A stretch of 64,000 nucleotides of DNA from assembly GCA_023238725.1 (NCBI GenBank), contig CM041551.1, positions 109,501 through 173,500 on the forward strand, read 5' to 3'. The notes under the pieces were generated by a model that made no database searches, was not told the origin of the DNA, and saw nothing but the letters and a program-made list of their open reading frames with translations. This stretch comes from Scortum barcoo (taxonomy: Eukaryota; Chordata; Actinopteri; Centrarchiformes; Terapontidae). How positions within the stretch are numbered: position 1 is the first letter of the stretch; each line of letters begins with the position of its first letter. This document shows, piece after piece, positions 43,601 through 59,200 of the stretch. A program made the translations under genes and the position numbers.

Positions 43601-46600
43601 GGCTCAGCTGCAGGACAAGCTGAGTATGCGTGACCCCACCATGTGTATCAATGACTTCCTGTCTGACAGGAAGGCAGCATCTCTATTCCCTGAACCATTA
43701 TCACGATTTCCTCTCAATTCTGTGTCCTTTCTCCTCTGCTCTTGTCCTTGAACGACAGCAGTCATCAGTCCACTAAGCTCCTCAAGTTTGTAGATGTCAC
43801 AACCCATCTCTTTTGGGGATTAGTTTGCTTACAAGTGGGAGATCTAACATCCACAATTTACAGACAAAACACTTTGGAGCTCAATGCTCTGAAGACTCTA
43901 GCAATGGCAGTGGATTTCAGGAGTCCAGTCTTACTGTCTCCCCATTATTTTGTTCTTTATTTCTTTTTTTAAAATATGCAACCCGGCAAAGAGAGCCCTA
44001 TCATTCAATACAACAAACTCCTACAAATGAGGTTGGTGGTGGAAAAAACTGTTGTACTGTTGATCCTGAGGAGGAAGCGGAGGAAAAGAGGAGTCCTGGG
44101 GAAACATGATGATGGATAACAAGCTGAATGAACTCGGAGCAGGATGGCTTTTCAATGGGACATTAAGAACTGTAAGGTTTTGGTTTTCATGCAAACTTGG
44201 CTTGACCCCTTGATCCTAGCCTCTGCCATTGTTCCTGACAGACTCTCCATTCACTGACTGGACAATACAGTCAGGGAAGAGCAAGGGAGGAGGCCTCTGC
44301 TTCATGGTAAACAAGAAGTGGTGCTCAGATGTGGAAATTATTTCTATGGGCTGTTCTCTGAACTTGGAGCATCTCATAATGAGATGCTGGCCTTATTATC
44401 TCCCGAGGGAGGTTACACCAGCCGTCGTGACAGCAGTGTATGTTCCGCCACATAATGACACCAACAAGGCCATGGACGAGCTGTATGGAGTTCTTGATAG
44501 ACAGACAGACAGAGAGACCTTTCCACGGCCGGAGGGTACATTTATTGTAGCCAGGGATTTTAACAACGCATGCAGAATGTTTACACCCCTTACGCGGACG
44601 CTGGGGCGTACAAGGCAGGCCCCCTCGCCCTTCATTCGGCCATTCGCAAATCAGACCACACGCCTCAGTTCTGCTGCTGCTGCCTTCCTTTAGAGCAGAA
44701 ATTGAAGCATGACGGACCGGTGACACGGACTATTCAGCATTCAGCACTACGGAATGGTGTGTGTTTAAGTACAGAGACATTAACACATACATGGACGCGG
44801 TCATTGGCTACATCAGCAAATGCATCCATGACATCATACTGAGGACTACTGTACGGACATTCCCGAATCAGAAGCCCTGTGTTAACGGAGAGGTCCGTAC
44901 TTTAAGCGACGCCTACAATTCAGGTGATTTGGAGGAGTACAGGAAGTCCAGGTACGCACTCCGGAGAGCCATCAGCAGTGCGCAAAGAGACAGTATACAG
45001 GGACAAAGTTGAGAGTACTCAGTCACTATCAAGGCTCCAACACCAGGAGCATGTGGGCTGAACTCAAAACTCTACAAAAGTATCAATGTATCAATGGATA
45101 CAGACAGTTGTATATTGTTGTGTCATCACATTGTCCTATCATTTTATTTTCATTTGCAGTTTATCCTTATTTAATCTCTTAATTTATACTTATCTACTTA
45201 GCTTAAAGTTGCTTATTTTATATCTTGTTTATTTTGTACTATTCTACTTTTTATACTTATTCTACTTTTTATACTCTTTTACTTATTGCACTGGGACTGG
45301 GACCAGGGTAACTAATCTCATTCCATCCCATGTTTAACATGTGTTGAAATGACAATGAAACTCCTTGAATCCTTGAAGGAAGATCAGCAGTGTTGAGGTA
45401 ATGTCTGCATCTCTCCCGGATGAACTGAACACTTCTTATGTGCACTTTGAGAGCAACTCCTCAGCTGTGGAGGTGCAAAAGGCTCAGGAGGACCACTGCT
45501 TACCCCACATGTACAGAACATTCAAATGGATTCACACACGTAAGACTCCTGGACCTGACGGCATCCCCGGCCGAGCACTCAAGGTGTGTGCAGACCAGCT
45601 GGCGAACCTCTTTTCAGGCGTTTTCAACCTCTCACTGCTCCGGTCTCCAGTCCCCACATGCTTCAAGGGGACTATTGTTGTCCCTGTCACCAAGAAACCC
45701 CAAATCCTCTGCCTGAATGACTACCTGCCCCCAGTAGCACTCACCTCCCACCATCATGAAGTGCTTTGAGCAGTTAGTCAAGTGTTTCATCACCTTCTCC
45801 CTCCTGGACTAACTGGACCCGCTTCAGTTTGCCTACAGGCCCAATAGGTCAACTGAAGATGCCATCGCCCTCACCGTCCATCCACACTGCCCTCTCCCAC
45901 CTGGACCAGAGGGATACACATATGTGAGAATGCTGTTCATTGACTACAGTTCAGCATTCAACACCATCGTGCTATCGTCACCAAGCTTAGAGACCTCGGG
46001 CTAAACACATCACCCAGCTCAACGTTACGCAAAACTAAGGAGATGATTGTGGACTTCAGAAAGAGGCAGAGAGATGAACATGCCCATCTCTCCATCAATG
46101 GGACTATGGTGGAGAGAATCAGCAGCTTCAGGTACCTTGGGGTTCACATTAGCGAGGACCTGACCTGGACTCACCACACTGACTTTGACACAAAGTCAGC
46201 CAAACAGCAGCTTTTCTTCCTCTGCAGGCTGCAGAGGCTGGACTCAAGGATACTCTGCAGCTTGTGCCTACAGGTGCTCCATATAGAGAGTATCCTGACT
46301 GGCTGCATCACACTGCCTGATATAGCAGCTGCAACTCCCTCATCCGTAAGGCTCTACAGAGGGTGGTGAAAGCTGCTCAGCACATCACATCGCCAGGACG
46401 ACTGCCCATCCATGGAGGACCTCTACACCCAGCGGTGCAGGTTGCAGGAAGGCCAAGGCCACCAAGAAGATCATCACAGACCCCAGTCACTCCAGCCATA
46501 AACTGTTCTGTCTGCTACCGTTTGGCTGATGCTTCCGCAGAGCATTCGAGCCTGCACTACTACCAGGCTCAAGAACAGCTTCATCCCACAGGCCATAAGA

Positions 46601-49600
46601 CTCTTGAACTCTGTTCACAGCACCATCACTTCATAATAACATAATAACAATAACCACCATCAATTCTATTGCACTGTATTGTATATTCTATTATATATTT
46701 TATTATATGTCTCTTCTAGTTGCATAGTATCTTAATATAGACCTAAAATTTAAATTAACAATTAAACTATTAAAATATCAATTTTACAACTATTATTACT
46801 CTTACTCTTCTTACTCTTAGTACTATTATTTATTTTTATATTTTTATTCTTTAATTTTTTTTTGTTTGAGTGTTTCTATCCCTGTTAATATTTTTGAGGA
46901 TTGTATTGTAGGGAGCAAGAGATTTAAGAATTTCATTGACAATGATTGCATGTGATGTTAATTGTTGTGCAATGATGACAATAAATTCTTGAATCTTGAA
47001 TCTTGAATCCCATTACCCTGAATGACTTCTCAGTAGACACTATGTTCTTTTGCTTCCTGGGCTCCCTCATAAGGAAAGCTCAGCGGAGAATGTCCTTCCA
47101 GCTGGGAGCCTGGATGCCCCCATGACCCTAAGATGAGCAGGAAAGAACATGACCAGCCTCTCCTTCTGAAGAGAGAAGCTTTTTGGGACACTCCATGCTT
47201 TGCATTGAACAAATCTTTGGATTATTATTTTCGTACATATGCACATAATCTTCATTTTAAACATGCATTTTTACTAACTACTTTAACTTATATTTACTTA
47301 TATTTATGATTACTTTTGCAGTACTTTTGCAGTCTTCAAGTTCATGTAGCGATAGCAGTATACTCCTAAACATAAAGCGTTATATTCTTATATTACCTGT
47401 ATATTTGTCATACGTCAGTGTAAGTAACAATCAATATCCAGCCCAGAGAATAGAGATTGCTTTATAAATAGGACACCCCACTTCTGAAAAGGAATTGTTG
47501 TTACTATTTTCTTGTTCTCATTTGCTGTGTCTTGTGTCCCCTGCAGATCCTCTGAGGAGGAACCCCAGCAGTGATGATGATTTGGCCCTGGGTGTAGAAG
47601 GTATCCTGGAATTATTACAGGCACACTCTGACAGATTCAATAACAGAGAGAGAGTTACCAGAATGTCTTGTCTATTTATACTGAGAAGGTTGCTGAGCGG
47701 TGTGGAAGAGTGCTGTATTACCTTGGTATACCCACATTTGGACCTAAACTTTGACTAAATGTACTGAGTACTTTGGGTTTTACAGTTTTGGGTGCAGCTT
47801 TCAGCTTTGCAAGAGTGGAGAGTACACTAACATGATATCTGGGTATTCAAGTGGAGGTAAAGCAATTTATGCTTCATTATCATCTAAAAATATTAACCCG
47901 TGGTCTACATAAAGCTGACAAAATATGTGTGTAACACATATATTTTTGTGAAAAAAAGTGTGTCTGCATTTTAAAAAATGGCAGTACAGAGGGAGAAAGA
48001 CTATATTGTTCTTGACATCATGCCAGTGTCAAATGTAGTCTCAGTCTGAGAGAAAGAGGTAGATGCAACTGCCAAAACCCAAACACCCTCTGGAGGAAAA
48101 GGGGAGGGAGGGTGAGAGAAAGAGAGAAACATTTTCCTAATATAGCATGAGGAGCCTTGACTCCAGACCTGGACAGGATGTACTGACTTTAACTCAGCAT
48201 AAAATCAAGGAGATGCCTTCCTGCTTTCCTTATGTTTCGCTCTATGCTTGTGTCATTTATGGTTCCACATGCCCTATGTGTTTCCTCATCTAGATAGCAT
48301 TTTTCTTCATATAAAGCTTCTTTATATGGCAACCAAGGAGTGAGGACAGTCCACGAGTATCTGCGGTAAGGATGCCTATCTTCTTCTTATTCTCATCTCC
48401 TGTCAGACATGCAGAACCACACTGTGTAGAATGACGCTGTAGGAAATGAAATTACATATGGATATTCTCATGCCAGTGACTGAAAGTGAAAATGATTTCA
48501 TTTAAGTAGTCTGAAGCTTTGGTCAGTTTAAGTAATGTGTAACAGTTAATGATCTTGTATAATATAATACAATAATAATAATAATAATAATAAGAATAAG
48601 AATAATAAGAATAAGAATAATATACATTGCAGTTTAAACTTCTGCTGACATCAGATCGGGCTAAAGTATAATTGTAGTTGCATGTAACTTGTAATTCAAG
48701 ATAAATTTGAACATTTTAATATGTTTATTTTGCAAAGCAGGCAGTGTTTCAGATGCATGTGAAACTCTTGACATTTCCTCCATCCAACAGATAACCTACT
48801 TGAAGATTATAATGATCTTGAATCATTAAATCTACATTATCCATTATCTCAGATTCATGCTTTGTAATTGGTGGAAACATAATAAAACACAGGGCTGTAG
48901 GGTGTAGTTTATGAACTTTTCATAGTTCATATTTCATATTAAACAGACCTGAGGCAGATGGCTTTCAAAAGCCTGTTGTGCTGTGATTTTTGAATGCCAC
49001 TGAAAACTATTTGCACTTTCTATGAAACTCAGATCTATAATATGTTCAATATACATTCATAACATACTGTAATTGTGAACATTTGTAAATCTCATGCTCA
49101 TAACCCTGTTTTGCATAACAGGTTTTAAGGTGTTATGACATAGTGTCTCCCTTACCACAATAATAAAAAAATGTTGGTGTATAGTAAAGGTTTACCATCA
49201 TATATTTATGCCAGCTCACTGGGCATCATGTGTGAAAGTACATATAAGAAATTTCACGTGTATTTTCAAAAATGGAAGTCAGCTCTTTTATTTGATTTAA
49301 TGGCATCCGTCTACAAAAAAATCACAATACCTTGTGCCTATTGAAAATGGGGTAAAACAATATCCACCCAACAATACCAGTGAAAACAGATTAACCCTAA
49401 CAGCTCCACTCACTCACACGCTCCACTTGACTGATTTACCTTGGTACCAATCAATCATGAAACTTGAGAGAGAGATACATGGAACACAATATTGCAAAAA
49501 CTTTCTGCTTTGGCTAGAGATTAAAAGGATTGATAAAAATGTGTGTGTGTGTGTGTGCATGCGTGCGTGCGCGTTTGTGTCTGTGTGCATGTGTGAAAGG

Positions 49601-52600
49601 AAGAGAGAGAGCAAGAGAAACATATTACATAACATTCACTTGAAGCAGACAGTGAGCTCTCATAAAGGCATGAACTATAATCTGGTTAGAGAAAGAACAT
49701 TATGCTGAGAAGACCTGATAAATTTAGACTTGAAAGACTTGAAGGCAGAGTGATTAGAAGAAATTTCAATGGCAGTTTCTGTAGAGTGCTATAGATATAA
49801 GCTTCAAAGAAAACACATAAAAACGTTCTCATTTTCTTTGTTTCATTAGTAAATGCTCTGTGGTAAATTTAAACACTACTATCATAGTGTGTCTTTCACT
49901 GACAGTTGGTTCGGACTGTGATAACAGCTTCTGGACCTGAACAGGTAGTTAGACACGTAACTACAAATCATATTTACCAGGCAAATAAGCGTCTCCTCCC
50001 ATCTCTGCAAAGCGCACAGCTCAGTTTGCATAGAAAGCGAAAGGATCTAAGGAAAGTTATTACAATGCTTGCCAGCTGTACAGAAAAAGGAATCAGCTAA
50101 TAGCAGAGGGGATGCATATAAAAGATCAAGGACAGCAGATCAGATAGAGTTCTGATCAACAAAGACCAGGAACAGAATGTGAGTACATGGGTTCTTGAAG
50201 ACAGGTCAGTTAAAATTGGCTATAATAAGTAATTCATCAGGCATTTGATTATCTAACGATAAACCACAATTCTGCAAGTCTTCTTGTTTAAAATATAGAA
50301 TCCTTTTGTTGTGTTGACATGTAACACAGTTACAACTACTTAAATGTTCTTACAGTTTGATACTTTATATCATTCCAATGTCAAAGGGCTGTGACTGGGT
50401 GTAACCCATAATGATTAATAAAAACTAAGATTAAGTTGCCTCAGTTATCTTTTATTATTATTATGAAAAGACAAAAAAACAGTTAAGTTAGTTACCAGTT
50501 AGTCCCTCTCTTAGTACTTTCTGACTTCTCTACACTGCTTCTAGCTCTCAGCGCAAAGCCCATTGCTCCCCTGTGAAGATATAAATATTTAAAAATGTCT
50601 CACAAATTTTCAGTAGAAATTTTCTAAAACAGCTTCCCACTGTAGGCGTTAGAAAATCTTACTCAGACAGAGGGAAATTTGGTGCTCTACTGAATATTTG
50701 GGGTAGCAGGATGGTTAATGTGGGACTGAGTCAAAATAAACTACAGTTGTTCATGGTAATGAAGGACCATGTCACCCAGTGCAACAGTGTGGCTCATTGA
50801 TGTGTACGCAGTAGTTTTTGGACAGCAATGGAACTCCATGGCACAGGGGAATGAGATAGAGCTGTAAGAAATGGGAAACCACAGGTGACGTGACACAGTA
50901 GCATGACTCAGAGAAAGGTGGTTGACAATCAAAAAACTTTACTTCACTTGCAAAGTTCAGTGAACACAGAAAAGCAGTCAGCAGAGAGACAAACCAGTCT
51001 GACAGGGAGAAGGTGAAGGGAAGAGTTGAATGACAAAATAAAATGAATGAACTTAAGAAATACTGGGAACAAACATTGTTATATCCTGCCCTTTACAATA
51101 ACCATATGAGGCTTTGGACACACACACAAGACTTGTTTGTGGCACCAGTTCATTTTTGGTTTTGGTCTACACTTGTTATTTGTTAATGATAAAACAAATC
51201 GAATGTCCTTTAATTATAATACACAAACTGTTGTTGCAATTTTTTTAAAAGGCAGATCACAATTCGAACTTAATAATTTAAGTAGTTGTAGTAGTAAGTT
51301 GTTTATCAATAGTAATGCAGTGTTATGCACTCTGAAATTAAAACACAGAGTGCAACATTAACATGCCATATATAAATAAACAAGTGAAAAAACCCTTTGT
51401 AATGTGTTATGCCTGTTCAGGTGGAGCAGGTGGAACAGCCTCAACCCAGCAACTTCAGGTCACTCTGGACCACTCAGGTTAGAGACTACTACCTCCCACA
51501 CACACACACACACACATTTCACATTTCAGATTAAACTAATTATTAATGTGCTGTAGTGGAGTTAGTTCTGTGCAATGCTCTATTGGCCCTTCTCCTGTTT
51601 GACAGTGTGATGGACATACTCAACCTATGGAATGATGACCCGGAGGAGGTTCTCTTGGATCTGGGCTTTGGCTGTGATGAACCTGACCTCTCTGGACGCA
51701 TCCCGGCTCGATTCATTAATTATCAGTCTCAGGCAAAAGGAATAAACCTCCAGGTGTTTCTGGAAGCCCAGAAGAACAGGTTGGACCTGGAGAACCCAGA
51801 TGTCAACAGTAAGCCTAAGTTGTATACAAGTTGTCCCTATATGATTGATGATGTTCTCTGTACATGTGGCATCTATTGCACATCTGTCCATCCCAGGGAG
51901 AGGGATCCCTCATCTGTGGCTCTTCCTCAGGTTTCTTCTTTTTCCCATAAAGGGTTTTTTGAAGTTTTTCCTGACCACCAGGTTCGAGGGTCTAAGGACA
52001 GAGGGTGTCACAACTGTACAGATTGTAAAGCCCTCCGAGGCAAATGATGTTTGTGATTTTGGGCTAATACATGCTTCAGAAATTAAAGGTGAAAAAATAA
52101 CTAAAACAAACATTTACTGGCAACTATATGTGCAAGATCTGCCATCATTATGGTAACCCATTTTACAACCTTTTTGGCAGAATGCTATGTTATTATTTGG
52201 CACACTTATAGCACAACTTCAGTCCACCTCCAGTACTACAAATCCTCAGTCACAGACAAAGATATATCCACACCAAGAATAAATATTTCTAATTTGGCTG
52301 AAGCAGTCGTGCAGAGCTGAGTCTGATTGGTAGGACCACTGCGTCACTGGTCTATCACCTTTCAGTTTCTGCCTATAGGAAGACAGCAGCAGAACCGAGA
52401 CATGATCTGATTTCCGAATCGAGGGCGAGGGAGGGCCTTTTATGCGTCCCCAAAGAGGGTGTAAACATGATCAGGAGTGTTCATACCACGCGACACAGGC
52501 GATGTGTCAATGATATCTTAGCCGGACTTTCCTCAGGTTGGCATTGTTAAAATACCCAGCCACAATAAACGCAGCCTCTGGCTGTGAAGTCTTCATCCTA

Positions 52601-53181
52601 TCAGTAACTCCATACAGCTTGTCCATGGCTGGCTTTTGGCAGAACATGCATGAATGGAGAGCCCCCCGGGAACAATGACGAAGCCCGCGTTCGAGGGTTG
52701 GAGATAAGTCTCTGTGAAAACCAAAATATTACATTTCTTAATCAAGAATCAAGAATCTTTATTTGTCATTATGTTATCACATAAGGAAATTAAGATAGTT
52801 GACTGTAAATATAAATATATATAAATATAAATATAAATATATGTGAATATATGTAATATGTACATAGTCATAAATATCTAAAGTATAAATATCATATAAA
52901 TATATTTATAAGATAAGATAACATAAGACAAGATAATCTTTTATTGATCCCACAGTGGGGAAATTTCACTGTTACAAGCAGCTCAAAAACAACAATTAAA
53001 GAGAGAGATTAAATAATAGAGACAATATAAACACAAAAACAAAAACAATATGTACAATAAATAGTAATAATATTTACACACAGCCTCACCCAGTTAGATG
53101 TGCAGTGGTGAGGTGTTACTGCATAGGTGTATATGGATATAAGTATTGCTGCACAGATGTTGATATTGTTATTGCATTACA

Positions 53182-53258
<77 letters not shown>

Positions 53259-56200
53259 AATATACATTAATTATATATAATATAAATTCATGTCTTGCTT
53301 GTTATCCAAACACTGAACATTAGCCAGAAGAATACTCAGTAGAGGAGGCCAGTTTTCACATTTCCTCAGCCTGACTAGGAATCTGACCTGCGACCCTTGT
53401 TTCCTCCACCACTTACATCCTCCAGGTACAACAATAGATAAACTGTGCCATGGAAATTCCCCATTGTTCACTGGTGGTGGTGTCGGTGAAAACGTTTTTC
53501 CACCACTGACCTGATGAGTAGAAGTCGTTCTCTATTATGGTATGATATGGGTCACTTTGGCTGTGTACATGTTTCAAAAGACAAAATAAAAAAACAAAAT
53601 AAAATAAGTTACAAAATTACAGAAAAATGAGCCGTCTATGGGGAGTTCAGGACACGGCAGCTATCCTCAGCATTGTCTTGAGAGAGATAAAGCTAAATAT
53701 GTGAATACTGTGTCAAACACACCTTGTTTTAGTGGTTTGCATGTCAGGTGCAGTTATGACATTGCTGGGCTGTTTGATGAATGCAATCAGGGACATTAGG
53801 TGTTAGAAGAAAATCTGGATTTTTGGAAATATCAGATCTTGAATAATATCATTGGATAATGCTGTAGACACTGGTACTTGTGAGGTACTTGTTTCATAAC
53901 TATCAACAGATCTGCATACTGTATGTGTATCAAATTTGTTGTCAATTTTTACCCCTGTCTTTTTCTTCTCCTTTGTCTTCTTCAGATCGTTTTAGACAGC
54001 TCGAGGTACTCCAGCAGGTAACTACAGTGTTTTCCTCCTTCGTGGAGTCTTCCTCCTCCTCCGCTCTAAGAGCACACATGGGGAAAGATCTGCCTCCAGA
54101 AGCCTGGGAAAGGAGGAAACGCATGGGCATGCTGTTCAGACGGGCATCAAAGAAGTCACTCAGCCATGTCCACAACTATAATACCCAGGACCTAACCACA
54201 CCTCCTGTGACCTCTCCTCCCTGTGATGCACCTGAGAAACTACAACCTCCATCCATCCTTGGGGACAAGAAAGTGCCCTTAAACAGAGTCAGACCTGGAC
54301 TTCGTGAGAGTATGTGTCCTCTGGCAGAGGAGCAAGGAGTTGGACCAGACCCTCAGTCCCAGCCACAAGTGGTTTCTTTGATAGCCCAGGAAGCAGCACT
54401 CAGACCATGGCCACTGAGGGAGGGTCATCCCATGAAAGTCAGCACTTTTTTACATAGAAAGAAGAACCCAGGACAAGCTAGGGAATCATTTGAAATGGAA
54501 GAGGCAAGTTGACCTGCTACTGCAACAGATCATCAAAGGCAGCACTAACACTGTTACAGCAGACTGCTTTGTCTGCAGGATATTTACACGTATGTACAGT
54601 ATATTAATGTTACAAGATGTGTCTACAATGATTTTCCTTCATATAAGTAACTACTTTTACTTAGCTAACATTTTGGAAGAAACATGCATTAACCATACAA
54701 TGTGGCAAATGACAATAAAGAATTATTTTTAATTTTATGTTTCTGTTTGGCAACTGAAAACATATATAGGAAAGGATGGTGGTCTTGGATAAATATTGAA
54801 ATAGTCAAAGGATGTAAAACACACTTGTATGTGTCAAAGTCACATGCTTTATTGACCTCCTCACAATTACTCTGCACTGTAGTATAAAAACATAACACCA
54901 CAAATGCATTAGAACTAAAAGTTGTGTTAAACAGGACAGCTGCAGTGTTAGAAGTGTTAGTGTTAGTGTAGTGAGTGTTAGAAGGGGACAGTGTGGACAT
55001 GAAAGATGCAGGATATGAGACACTCTCCCTCTTAATACAATGCAATCCATTCCAAAACCACAAATTACAACACATGTGTGATTACATTGTTGAATAAATC
55101 ACATTTCTATATCAACAAAAAATTAACAATATATACACTGCTCACAAAAATTAAAGGAACACTTTAAAGAAACACATTAGATACATCAGATCTCAATATG
55201 AAGTTGGATATCTATACAAATAACGAACAGGGCAATGTCTTAGGAACAAAAGGATGCCAAGTCTTTTAATGGAAAATAAAAGTTTTCAGCCTACAGAGGG
55301 ATCTCAATTGTGTAGACACCCTAAAATCAGAGTGAAATGAAGATGTGGCAGGCTAGTCCATTTTTTCAAAAAACTTAATTTCTGCAACTCAAAATGCTTT
55401 TCAGTATCTTGTGTGGCCCCCACAAGCTTGTATGCATGCTTGACAACGTCGCATGGCATGCTCCTAATGAGACGACGGATGGTGTCTTGTGGCATTTCCT
55501 CCCAGATCTGTGTGAGGGCATCCCTGAGCTGTTGTACAGTCTGAGGAGCAACTTGGCAACTTAGCGGCGCCTAATGGACCGGAAACATAATGTCCCACAC
55601 ATGTTCTATTGGGTTTAAGTCAGGGGATCGTGAAGGCCATTCAGTTGTTTCAATTCCTTCATCCTCCAGGTACTGCCTGCATACTCTTGCCACATGAGGC
55701 CAGGGCATTGTCGTGCATTAGGAGGAAACCAGGACCTACTGAACCAGCGTAGGGTCTGACAATGGGCTGAAGGATTTCATCGATACCTTATGGCAGTCAG
55801 AGAACCATTTCCTAGGCAGTAGAGGTCTGTGCGTCCCTCCATGGATATGCCTCCCCAGACTATCACTGACCCACCACCAAACCTGTCATGTTGAACGACG
55901 TTGCAGGCAGCATAACATTCTCCTTGTCTTCTCCAGACTCTTTCACGTCTATCACAGGTGCTCAGGGTGAACCTGCTCTCGTCTGTGAAAAGTACAGGGC
56001 GCCAGTGGCGGACTTGCAAATTCTGGTGTTCTTCAGCAAATGCCAGTCGAGCTCCACGGTGCTGGGCAGTGAGCACAGGGCCCACCCTCAGGCCACCTTC
56101 ATGAAGTCTGTTCCTGATTGTTTGGGTAGAGACATTCACACCAGTGGCCCTCTGGAGGTCATTCTGTAGGGCACGAGCAGTGCTCAGCCTGTTCCGCCTT

Positions 56201-59200
56201 GCACAAAGGAGCAGGTATCGGTCTTGCTGATAGGCTTGAGGACCTTCTACGGCCCTGTCCAGCTCTCCGAGAATAACCACCAGTCTCCTGAAATCTCCTC
56301 CATGTTCTGGAGATTGTGCTGGGAGACACATTAAACCTTCTTGCTGCAGCATGTGTGGATGTGCCATCCTGGAGAAGTTGGACAACCTGTGCAACTTCTG
56401 TATGGGTTAAGGACTCGCCTCATACTGCCAGTAGAGATAATTACTCAAGCCAAAACCAGCACGAGTGAAAAATCAGCCAAAAAAGATCAAGAGGGAGAAA
56501 CTTGAAATGACCTCCACATGTAAAACCAGTCCTGTTTTGAGGGTTTTCTAATTGTTGCCACTGTGGTGCACCTGTTGTTAATTCCATGAACACCAATACA
56601 GCTAAAAGTGATTAACGATGCCCTCAGCTGCTTAACCAACCAGAAAATTATCAGACAGGTTTAACTAACTGATTTCATGCCAGGCCCAATAAAAAAAGTG
56701 TTCCTTTAATTTTTGTGAGCAGTATATTTACAAAGACTGAAATGCAATAAGCTGAAATTCAGGTGTATGTTGAAATATTTCCTTTTTGTAGTCCCACTTC
56801 CATGCAAAGTTGATCAATGTTGTCTTATTTCACATCTCATTCCAGATCCACAGTTTCGATGACTGTAGTGTCACAGGGATCCACACAGGAGGAGCTGAAA
56901 ATGTTGGTGAGTCATGAAGCATGAAAGTCATAAAACATTTAATTATCAGTCATAAAACATTTAATTATCAGCAGTATAAATATCATAAAACTATATCTGA
57001 TAATTTATATCTGAAATTTGAATTACCCTTTACAATAAAAGAAACTTACTTGGCTTCAGAGGGTTAGTTTCAGAGATACAATTCTGGGGCTTATGAATAT
57101 GTAATTCATCTACATACAGTTTCAACATCAAGGGACAATCTACCATAATGCAGAAATGCAAAGTCATTAGAGGCTTTGGTTATTTTCATATAAGGATTGT
57201 TGCTGTGTGCATGTCTCAATTTTCTTGTTAGGTCAAGATGTTAGGAAGGCCAGACACACATGAAACTGGTTCTCTCATGTGTCTCTTGGGAAGACAGAAT
57301 ACAGCCACATTTCCCAAAATACTTGACTATTGCTGTAAAACCTGTAAAATCGTCATAAAAAATTGTCATTTTATGCTGGGTACACACTGGGTGTTGTTGA
57401 ATTATGTTTATAGTGCACTGTCCCTCCTTTCCTCTGTTTTCTTTTTTGCCCCGTGTGTGTGCAGTGCGGGGTGTAATACGGACCAATAGCTGCCAGTCAG
57501 ACAGCAGTGGTTTTCTAGAGGAGCCCTTCATACCCACCCTCTCTCAGCAGGCTTCACCAGGACCTGATATCCTCAAGGTCTAGTCTCTTACTAATGCATA
57601 TTTATTTCTCCCACAAGCCCACAATTGTATGGAAGTGCAACGCTAAATCATTGTACCTCTTTAGATCACATAGACGATGATAGAATGCCTTAACTCACTA
57701 AAATGCGATGTATACTCTATACATTATATATAGAACAGGTAATAAGCCTGGCTGTTTGACTGTCTCTATTGTCTGTTTGGTTGCAGGCTCTGTCAGGGCT
57801 GTCAGGAGAGACCATTTACAGCCAGAACAGTGTGAGGCCAAGCTCCCTCTCTCCTTCCCCTCATCCCTCACCATTTCCTCTGCCCTCCTCATCTTGTCCT
57901 TCACCAGAGCATTCCTTAGTCTTTAGCCTTTCCCCATCTCCTGTCTTGTTGTGTCTCCCAAAATCTGACCAAAAAGTTCCAGAGACAGAGACACTACCAG
58001 ATCAGGATCAGTCTCCACCTGCTTCATTGCCTGCTTCTTGCTTTTCCTCATCCAAGTTACAGAACACAGCTCACTCCCAATCTCCAACTTTTCCTTCTAC
58101 GGCTTCCTTTACCTCTCTTTCCCTTACATCTTCCTCCATGCAACCTGCCTCGTTTATTTAATGGTCAGAGGGCATTAGAGCTGAGGGCAACACTGCTCCA
58201 TACCCACACCTCTCTACTCTTTCTCATGACTCTGGAGGCACAGCATGCTCCCCCTTTTCAAGCGTTCTTCCTCGTGCCTCATCTCCTTCTCCCTCTCCAA
58301 ATTTGGATAATCAATTTTCTGCCTCACATTCTGCCTCTCTATATTTTCATTGTTCATCTTCTATGGTGTCTTCTCCAGTAATTGAGTCCTTCTCCCACAG
58401 TCCAGAAAACAATCAAAGAGATTTACTTTTCTCAGACTCATGTGGAATAGGCCTCTCGGATTCACCAACAGATACACAAAAGAAAGAGCAAGAAACACCT
58501 TCCTCTCTCTCCTTTCAGTTTGACAGAGAAAATCCCTTATCTCTACCCTGTCTCATTCTGGACTACTCTAAGTTTGAGAGGGGTTGTGCTACACTTCCTT
58601 GCCTTTCTTCTAACCCTTACATTCCAGTTTGTCAGTCTGCCTTGTCATTGCAATTGCGTGATCCAGATGTTTTTATAGATCCAACTATTACAAGAATTTC
58701 GTGCTTGACAAAAAAAATCCATCTCCCAACAGGACAGACAACGTTCTCATGATGATAACGCAGACCCTGCTCAACCCTTTCCTGTTCAAGATATTATTCA
58801 TGTTAAGAGGAATCACCTTATTTTGGATACCCTTCAGAGGAATGGAATGGGAGATGTAGAGGATGAAACTGACACTGTGCAAACTCGAGAGGCTGCTGTT
58901 TACATCTCGGATACAGAGAGTTCAGCTGGTCTGTCAGAGGACTCTAGATTAGTCTCAAAGGATGTATGTAACCAAACAGAAATAGATCCACAGGTGCCCT
59001 CCTGCAGTTTGCATAATGAGATTTCAGCTGACACCAAACCGGAAGAGTTAAGAAAAGTCTGTCAAATGGACTATAATAGTACAGAAAGTGAATCACCCAG
59101 AAAATCTTTAGTTTCAGATGATGAAGTTCCAAAGCATCTTATTGAAATTGAGAGCTTAGATCTGGTATTTCAAACTTCAGTGGATGGCTCAGAAGGTGAA

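Noticed and set aside
51556..51605. Possible coding extension upstream of the KRAP-core exon from ATG 51,556
   Set aside because: The acceptor at 51,605 and phase fit with the 51,450 exon explain the gene better; the extension is not conserved in character.
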